64,000 bases of DNA from Youxingia wuxianensis (GTDB taxonomy: Bacteria > Bacillota > Clostridia > Oscillospirales > Ruminococcaceae). The position numbers and the translations under genes are program-made. The notes beneath the pieces were generated by a model. That model was not told the origin of the DNA. It made no database searches and worked only from the letters and a program-made list of their open reading frames with translations. The stretch covers positions 1 through 64,000 of the forward strand of contig NZ_JACRTD010000002.1 of NCBI RefSeq assembly GCF_014385085.1, given 5' to 3'. This document shows positions 59,314-64,000 of this stretch, one piece after another. The number at the start of each line of letters is the position of its first letter. Within the stretch, counting starts at the first letter, position 1.

Positions 59314-59346
59314 ACATGGGGACGCGGCAAAGCCGTGTCCCCATGT
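59314..59346. terminator. Long hairpin between convergent genes
   Basis: ACATGGGGACGCGGC (59314-59328) pairs with GCCGTGTCCCCATGT (59332-59346) around AAA, with one G-T type mismatch in the stem. There is no T-run. A terminator for both converging transcripts is the simplest reading. Confidence 0.55.
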
Positions 59347-59372
59347 AAGCTTGCCAATGTACACCGCTTAGA

Positions 59373-59528
59373 TTACCAAGCGCCACAACCCCAGAACAGG
59401 ATGATAATAATGAGGATGATCCAGAGCCAGGAGTTATAGCCGCCGAAGCCGCCGCATCCGCAACCATTGTTGTAGTTGTTGTAGCCGCAGCCACATCCGC
59501 AGTCATTATTGCACATATTGTTACACAT
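59373..59528 (-). CDS. 51-aa Cys/Gly/Asn-rich tail-anchored peptide
   Basis: A short protein starting MCNNMCNNDCGCGCGYNN, with eight cysteines in its first 26 residues, a Gly-rich stretch and one C-terminal membrane helix (LWIILIIIILFW) ending GCGAW. GAGGTG lies 8 nt before the ATG. It resembles YjcZ-type small spore peptides in layout but is richer in cysteine. Its Gly and Cys codon pattern is compositionally distinct. Function unknown; spore or envelope location is inference. Confidence 0.7.
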   Translation of the reverse strand: MCNNMCNNDCGCGCGYNNYNNGCGCGGFGGYNSWLWIILIIIILFWGCGAW

Positions 59529-59637
59529 ATTGTTTACACCTCGCTGTTGGTTATTTGCTATATACTATGTGAAACCGGGCAATGAGGTTACATCTCTTTT
59601 AAAAGAAAATAGTTTATGATTATAAAATCTTTGCGCC

Positions 59638-59666
59638 TTGTATTTTTTTTATATATGAGGTAAAAT
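59638..59666 (+). promoter_or_regulatory. mltG promoter candidate
   Basis: TTGTAT (59638-59643), 17 bp, TAAAAT (59661-59666), about 110 nt before mltG. Confidence 0.5.
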
Positions 59667-59774
59667 ATACTTGGTTTTGTGTCCAATAAAATGATTTGGT
59701 AAATATTTGAACTTAATATATTCACTGGATAGCCGCGATTTTAGAAAGTTGTTGTCGGAAGAATTGGAGGATAC

Positions 59775-61286
59775 ATGAGCAATAGAGATGAATTTGATGA
59801 TTTAATAAAAAACTTCAAATTAGATGAAATAGATGATTCACAGCTGCAGAAGGAGCAGGTGCGCCGGCCCATGTTCGATTATGAAGGGGACCTGCACAGA
59901 GCTTCTCGGCCCCAAGCCAGTAAACAGGAATACACGCCGCCCAGGCAAGCGGCATCTTCTGCGGCACCCGCTGGCGCACAGCGGCCCCGCGCCATGGCCG
60001 CGGCCGGCGTGGGAAATGCCCAGATGCACCATGATACAAAGGTGCGGGGGGAAAGAAGAGAAGAGAAAAGATCCTTTCAGGTAAATATTGATGATTCTGA
60101 ATTTTATGATCTTACGCCGGAGCCTCAGTACAGCTACGGCGGGGGAAACAACGATAATCACGACCGAGATGGAGGAGGCCGCGGCGGTCGCGGCAGCGGG
60201 GGCGGCAGTGGACGCTGGGCCAAGGCAATCCTTGTGTTGGTGATCGTACTGGGTGTTTCCATTTTTCTCGCGTTTTTTGCGTTGCAGAGCGCCAGCGATA
60301 TGTTTGGACTAAACAAACAGGATTCCCAGGTGGAGATAGAGCTGCCGGAAAACCAGTCTATTCCTGAAATTGCGAAACTGTTAAAAGAAAACGGAGTTAT
60401 CCAGCAGTCGTTCACCTTCCAGGTGTATGCGGGGCTGAAAAATAAAGCGGAAAACCTGGTGCCGGGCACCTATGTGCTCAACTCCAATATGAGTTATGAA
60501 GAAATCCTCGCGGCCTTCCGCATCGGGAACACCAAAAAGGTAGAGGTGCAAATTACCTTCTATGAAGGTATGACCCTTAGTGAAATTGCGGACAGGCTGG
60601 AAGAAAATAAAGTGGTTTCCAGAGAAGAATTTTTGGATTACTTGGAAAATGGGGATATGGATTTTGGTTATGACTTCCTTTCCCAGATCCCGGACAATGA
60701 TTTGCGCTATCATAAATATGAAGGCTATATTTTCCCAGATACGTACCTGTTCTATGAAGGGGAAAGCGTTAGCCGGGTAGTACAGAAATTTTTGAAGGCG
60801 TTTAACGATCGCGTTACTGACGAGATGTTCGCTGAAATGGAAAAAATGGGTATGACTCTTGATGAAACAATTACCTTAGCCTCTATGATCCAGAAGGAAG
60901 CGGGAAATGTGGCGGACATGAGTCCAGTCTCCGGCGTATTCCACAACAGACTGAAGAACCCAGATTCCTTCCCGCAGCTTCAGTCGGATGTTACCATCTT
61001 CTATGTAGAGGACGATATCAAGCCATATATTTCCGTTGCGGATCAAGAGATGTATGACGCATACAACACCTATGTCTGCCAGGGACTGCCGGTAGGACCC
61101 ATCTGCAGTCCAGGCGTGGCGGCGATTGAGGCGGCGTTGAATCCCCAGGAGAGTAATTACTTCTTCTTTGTAACGGATGAGGAAGGAAATTACTACTATG
61201 CAGAAACCGCCCAGCAGCATGATATAAATGTGCTGGAGGCGTCCAAAAAAGGAAAAACCCATGGAATCGATACGGTAACCGAATAA
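59775..61286 (+). CDS. mltG: Endolytic transglycosylase MltG
   Basis: A 503-aa membrane enzyme that cleaves nascent glycan strands and helps set their length. A long disordered, charged and Gly/Arg-rich cytoplasmic N-terminus (about 1-145, including GGRGGRGSGGGSGRW) precedes one helix (about 147-170), a LysM-like part and the YceG domain. The catalytic Glu is near residue 375 in ASMIQKEAGN; GLPVGPICSPG is the second motif. GGAGG lies 6 nt before the ATG. A U32 gene follows, as in the Bacillus yrrL-yrrO region. Confidence 0.94.
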   Translation: MSNRDEFDDLIKNFKLDEIDDSQLQKEQVRRPMFDYEGDLHRASRPQASKQEYTPPRQAASSAAPAGAQRPRAMAAAGVGNAQMHHDTKVRGERREEKRSFQVNIDDSEFYDLTPEPQYSYGGGNNDNHDRDGGGRGGRGSGGGSGRWAKAILVLVIVLGVSIFLAFFALQSASDMFGLNKQDSQVEIELPENQSIPEIAKLLKENGVIQQSFTFQVYAGLKNKAENLVPGTYVLNSNMSYEEILAAFRIGNTKKVEVQITFYEGMTLSEIADRLEENKVVSREEFLDYLENGDMDFGYDFLSQIPDNDLRYHKYEGYIFPDTYLFYEGESVSRVVQKFLKAFNDRVTDEMFAEMEKMGMTLDETITLASMIQKEAGNVADMSPVSGVFHNRLKNPDSFPQLQSDVTIFYVEDDIKPYISVADQEMYDAYNTYVCQGLPVGPICSPGVAAIEAALNPQESNYFFFVTDEEGNYYYAETAQQHDINVLEASKKGKTHGIDTVTE

Positions 61287-61295
61287 AAATTTTGA

Positions 61296-61317
61296 GGGGG
61301 CGTAGTTTTACGCCCCC
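61296..61317 (+). other. Hairpin between mltG and trhP
   Basis: GGGGGCGTA (61296-61304) pairs with TACGCCCCC (61309-61317) around GTTT. A-run follows instead of T-run, so it is not a plus-strand terminator; it may slow or stabilise the mRNA. Confidence 0.4.
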
Positions 61318-61337
61318 AAAAAAAGGAGAAAATCAAT

Positions 61338-62555
61338 TTGATTACACCGGAGGTACTGTCCCCGGCGGGGGATATGCAGCGCCTTGCGGCAGCAGTGCAA
61401 TATGGTGCGGACGCTGTGTACCTGGGGGCGAAAATGTTTGGGATGCGGGCGGCCCCGCAAAATTTCGCCCCGGACGAGCTAAAGCAGGCTGTGGGCCTTT
61501 GTCATCAAAAAGGGGTAAAGGTTTATTTGACCTGCAATACGGTGCCTACCAACCAAGAAGCCGACGAGTTGCCGGAATTTTTAAAAATAGCAGGAGATTG
61601 CGGTGTAGACGCGATTATCGCGGCGGATGTAGGCGTAATGATGACTGTAAAAAAAGTTTTGCCGGATATCCCGCTGCATATTTCCACCCAAGCTGGGGTT
61701 ATGAACTATTTGACGGCGACGGAGCTCTATCATATGGGCGCGGCGCGCGTAGTGCTGGCAAGGGAGTTGTCGCTGGATGAGATAAAATATCTGCGGGAGC
61801 ACACTCCGCCACAGCTTGAGATAGAAACTTTTGTCCATGGGGCGATGTGCATGTCCGTATCCGGGAGATGCTTGCTGAGTAACTATATGGTTCAGCGGGA
61901 CGCCAACCGGGGAGAATGTGCCCAGCCTTGCCGCTGGGGATACTTTCTTATGGAGGAGAAACGTCCGGGACAGTATTTTCCAGTGTTTGAGGATGAAAAG
62001 GGCAGTTATATTCTAAATGCGAAAGATTTGTGTATGATCGAGCACATTGATAAATTGGTGAACGCCGGGGTTACTTCCCTTAAGATTGAGGGCAGGGCAA
62101 AATCGGAATATTATGTTGCGGCAATAACCAACGCTTACCGCAATGCGGTGGATGAATATCTGCATTCGCCCCAAGAGTTTCATCTTTCGGAGTGGATTGT
62201 GCAGGAAACTAGAAAAGTAAGCCATCGGGAATATTCTACCGGTTTTTATTTCGGTAAGCCGGGCCAATATTATCAAAATGCCGGTTATGTGCGCAGCTGG
62301 GATATCATTGCGGTAGTAGACGATTATAAAGACGGCTTTTTAGAGGTTATTGAGCGTAACCGGTTTTTTAAAGGAGATATGGCGGAAGTAATGCTTCCAA
62401 AAGGGAAGCCGGTTCCTATTAAAATACAGCGTATTATCGACCCTGAAGAAGGCGAAGTGGAAACGGCCTGCCATCCGATGAAGCGGTATCTGATCCCCTA
62501 CGATCACCCTTTGCCTAAAGGGGCGATGATCCGAATGGAAAGGGAATCTTTATAA
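61338..62555 (+). CDS. trhP: U32 family peptidase / TrhP-type tRNA hydroxylation protein
   Basis: A 405-aa U32 family protein. The family signature ETFVHGAMCMSVSGRCLLS lies near residues 167-185, and paired cysteines GECAQPCRW follow. YrrO/TrhP and YegQ members of this family are needed for prephenate-dependent 5-hydroxyuridine at tRNA wobble U34; peptidase activity is less established. Gene order after mltG matches the Bacillus yrr cluster. The start is TTG 61338 with AAAGGAGA upstream. Confidence 0.85.
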   Translation: MITPEVLSPAGDMQRLAAAVQYGADAVYLGAKMFGMRAAPQNFAPDELKQAVGLCHQKGVKVYLTCNTVPTNQEADELPEFLKIAGDCGVDAIIAADVGVMMTVKKVLPDIPLHISTQAGVMNYLTATELYHMGAARVVLARELSLDEIKYLREHTPPQLEIETFVHGAMCMSVSGRCLLSNYMVQRDANRGECAQPCRWGYFLMEEKRPGQYFPVFEDEKGSYILNAKDLCMIEHIDKLVNAGVTSLKIEGRAKSEYYVAAITNAYRNAVDEYLHSPQEFHLSEWIVQETRKVSHREYSTGFYFGKPGQYYQNAGYVRSWDIIAVVDDYKDGFLEVIERNRFFKGDMAEVMLPKGKPVPIKIQRIIDPEEGEVETACHPMKRYLIPYDHPLPKGAMIRMERESL

Positions 62556-62589
62556 AATAATAAAATTGAGTATAGAGCGAGGTATTAGT

Positions 62590-63327
62590 ATGTCTGGACA
62601 TTCCAAATGGGCCAATATCAAACGTAAAAAAGAAAAAACCGACGGTCAGCGAGCTAAGATTTTTACCAAAATCGGCCGCGAAATTTCTGTTGCCGTCCGG
62701 GAGGGCGGGGCGGATCCCAACAGCAACAGCAAACTGCGGGATTTGATCGCTAAAGCGAAAGCGAACAACGTACCCAACGATAATATCGACCGGATTATCA
62801 AAAAAGCCGGGGATAGCGATAAGGACAACTATGAGGAGATTACATACGAAGGCTATGGCCCCAGCGGGGTAGCTGTCATCGTAGAAACTCTCACCGACAA
62901 CCGCAACCGTACCGCGGGAGATCTGCGCCATTATTTTGATAAATTTGGCGGAAATCTGGGGCAAACCGGCAGCGTGTCTTTTATGTTCTCCCAGAAAGGG
63001 ATTATCGTTATCGAAAACGATGGTTCTTTAGATGAGGAAAAGGTGATGGACGACTGCTTCGATGCAGGGGCGGCGGACTTTAATTTTGAGGAAGATGTGG
63101 TGGAGGTGTACACCGAGCCGACTGACCTGCGTACAGTAAGCGATGCGCTGCGGGGCAAAGGCTATGACTTTGTGTCCAGCGAGGTGGAATACGTACCTTC
63201 GACTATGACCAAAATAGAGGATCCAGAGCTGGCGGAAAAAATGCAGAAACTGATCGATATATTGGAAGACAACGACGACGTACAGGAGATTTACCATAAC
63301 TGGGACGCTCCTGAAGACGAGGAATAA
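62590..63327 (+). CDS. yebC: YebC/PmpR family protein
   Basis: A 245-aa protein of the YebC/TACO1 family (MSGHSKWANIKRKKEKTDGQR start, YEGYGPSGVAVIVE core, acidic end). Described as a transcription regulator and, more recently, as a translation factor for difficult peptide sequences. Start ATG 62590 matches the family N-terminus and follows GCGAGG; an upstream ATG at 62566 lacks support. A strong terminator follows. Confidence 0.94.
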   Translation: MSGHSKWANIKRKKEKTDGQRAKIFTKIGREISVAVREGGADPNSNSKLRDLIAKAKANNVPNDNIDRIIKKAGDSDKDNYEEITYEGYGPSGVAVIVETLTDNRNRTAGDLRHYFDKFGGNLGQTGSVSFMFSQKGIIVIENDGSLDEEKVMDDCFDAGAADFNFEEDVVEVYTEPTDLRTVSDALRGKGYDFVSSEVEYVPSTMTKIEDPELAEKMQKLIDILEDNDDVQEIYHNWDAPEDEE

Positions 63328-63339
63328 CTATTTAAAGGT

Positions 63340-63376
63340 ATCTCACCGGGCAATTTTTGCCCGGTGAGATTTTTTT
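63340..63376 (+). terminator. yebC terminator
   Basis: ATCTCACCGGGCA (63340-63352) pairs with TGCCCGGTGAGAT (63358-63370), followed by seven T. Confidence 0.93.
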
Positions 63377-63377
63377 C

Positions 63378-63448
63378 GGCCGCGCCGCGCAAACCTTTGG
63401 TTTGCGTCCGCCTTAGGCGGCAAGCGCTTGGCGCTTGGCGGCGCGGCC
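63378..63448. repeat. Cloverleaf-forming palindromic element
   Basis: Outer arms GGCCGCGCCGC (63378-63388) and GCGGCGCGGCC (63438-63448) are perfect complements. Inside sit three hairpins with 3-nt loops: GCAAACC/GGTTTGC (63389-63405), CCGCC/GGCGG (63408-63420) and CAAGCGC/GCGCTTG (63421-63437). Linkers are zero to two bases. It starts two bases after the yebC terminator T-run. A dispersed repeat or MITE-like unit is likely; the following 55 bases (to about 63505) may belong to it. Confidence 0.8.
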
Positions 63449-63569
63449 TTCCCCCGTGACACGGAAGACCTCCTGCGGATTTTGGGGCTTTCATCGAGGG
63501 CCGCTTTTTAATATTGACTAAAATAGGAGATGTTATTTGGCATTTTCGACAGTTCCTTTCGTACACTGG

Positions 63570-63617
63570 TTGACATTGAGGCCGCAAAAAGAGTATAATT
63601 CATGTAACTAGTTACAT
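63570..63617 (+). promoter_or_regulatory. MATE gene promoter with palindromic operator
   Basis: Perfect TTGACA (63570-63575), 18 bp, perfect TATAAT (63594-63599). A perfect 16-bp palindrome ATGTAACTAGTTACAT (63602-63617) covers the expected transcription start, a placement typical of MarR- or TetR-type repressor sites. Confidence 0.85.
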
Positions 63618-63664
63618 TAACCGCTTACATAAATAAGGGGCATTGGTTTGAGGAAACGTGAGGG

Positions 63665-64000
63665 ATGACATTGTTTAGCAAAAAGGACCTGTTTAAATTG
63701 ATATTGCCCCTGGTGGTAGAACAGGTGCTCATGGGCCTGGTGGGGATTGCGGATGCACTGATGGTTTCTTCGGTAGGCGAGGTAGCGATGTCCGGGGTTT
63801 CTTTGGTAGACAGCTTGAATTTATTAGTTTTAGGACTGTTTTCCTCCTTGGCCACCGGTGGTTCCATTGTGACCTCTCAATACTTGGGGAAGAAGGATGA
63901 CCAGAACGCGAACACGGCAGGAAAGCATCTCATCGTAGTAATGATTTTATTTTCTCTTGCCATCGGCGTGTTCGCTTTGGCGGCCAATGGCTGGATTTTA
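63665..64000 (+). CDS. MATE family efflux transporter (partial, N-terminal)
   Basis: The first 112 residues of a MATE antiporter; the gene runs off the window. KKDLFKLILPLVVEQVLMGLVGIADALMVSS (family N-terminus; only its pattern matters), GEVAMSGVSLVDS and ATGGSIVTSQYLG are typical MATE motifs across helices 1-3. It would export cationic compounds using Na+ or H+. ATG 63665 lies 11 nt after GAGG; TTG 63671, 6 nt after GAGGG, is an alternative start. Controlled by the operator-bearing promoter at 63570. Confidence 0.85.
   Translation, partial: MTLFSKKDLFKLILPLVVEQVLMGLVGIADALMVSSVGEVAMSGVSLVDSLNLLVLGLFSSLATGGSIVTSQYLGKKDDQNANTAGKHLIVVMILFSLAIGVFALAANGWIL

Noticed and set aside
63291..63587. 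98-codon minus-strand frame over the cloverleaf repeat
   Set aside because: It is made of palindromic arms and a terminator; Arg/Gly/Ala-rich translation reflects the GC-rich repeat, not a protein.

Overview
The window reads as a chromosome segment of a spore-forming, gut-type member of the Clostridia (probably Oscillospiraceae/Ruminococcaceae-like). Grounds: Firmicutes-style housekeeping genes with strong AGGAGG ribosome sites and many TTG/GTG starts, FMN and SAM-I riboswitches, CotF-like spore coat proteins, ThyX instead of ThyA, biotin-type Na+ decarboxylase subunits, and a RpoB with an acidic C-terminal tail. The species assignment is inference; no 16S is present.

Layout. 1-716: 5S rRNA and tRNAs Asn, Met, Trp, Thr. 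775-7121: TrmO, small membrane proteins, GlyA, RarA, an acetyltransferase and an S1-domain protein. 7234-13323: a long operon of DUF951, RF1, Sua5, CoaE, a lytic transglycosylase, an M18 aminopeptidase and a two-gene LysO exporter; a lipoprotein gene follows at 13349. 14047-26412: the transcription/translation core rpoB-rpoC, rpsL-rpsG-fusA-tuf. 26476-28696: FMN riboswitch-ribU and SAM-I riboswitch-metK. 28750-33182: small protein, RecD2, ComFC-like, MreB. 33502-38283: an operon joining an ICMT-like membrane protein, a GH3-family acyl-adenylating enzyme and a seven-TM/GAF/GGDEF/HD-GYP signalling protein. 38329-43106: coat-like proteins, MscS, AraC regulator, galK-galT. 43356-47462: OadG-OadB and PcrA. 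54915-59308: thyX-tmk, DUF2156, GNAT, DJ-1, 5-formyl-THF cyclo-ligase. 59373-64000: small Cys/Gly protein, MltG, U32 peptidase-like tRNA hydroxylation protein, YebC, a cloverleaf-forming repeat and the start of a MATE pump.

The most interesting region is 47554-54811. A conserved clostridial gene of unknown function is split into a 5' part (47554) and a 3' part (54122) by a 6,469-bp element carrying a large serine recombinase at its left edge. Joining the ends at a shared GA dinucleotide restores one open frame of 262 codons and, reciprocally, gives an attP with an 11-bp perfect inverted repeat centred exactly on that GA. This is the architecture of the skin-type intervening elements that interrupt sporulation genes and are excised in the mother cell. 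The element carries no capsid, terminase or replication genes, only tail-tip-like proteins, a GH25 endolysin, a sigma-region-4-like regulator, small ORFs, and a promoter overlapped by a LexA-type SOS box. A sigma-K-like promoter candidate precedes the 5' half. Excision and its timing are inferences; the junction geometry is seen directly in the sequence.
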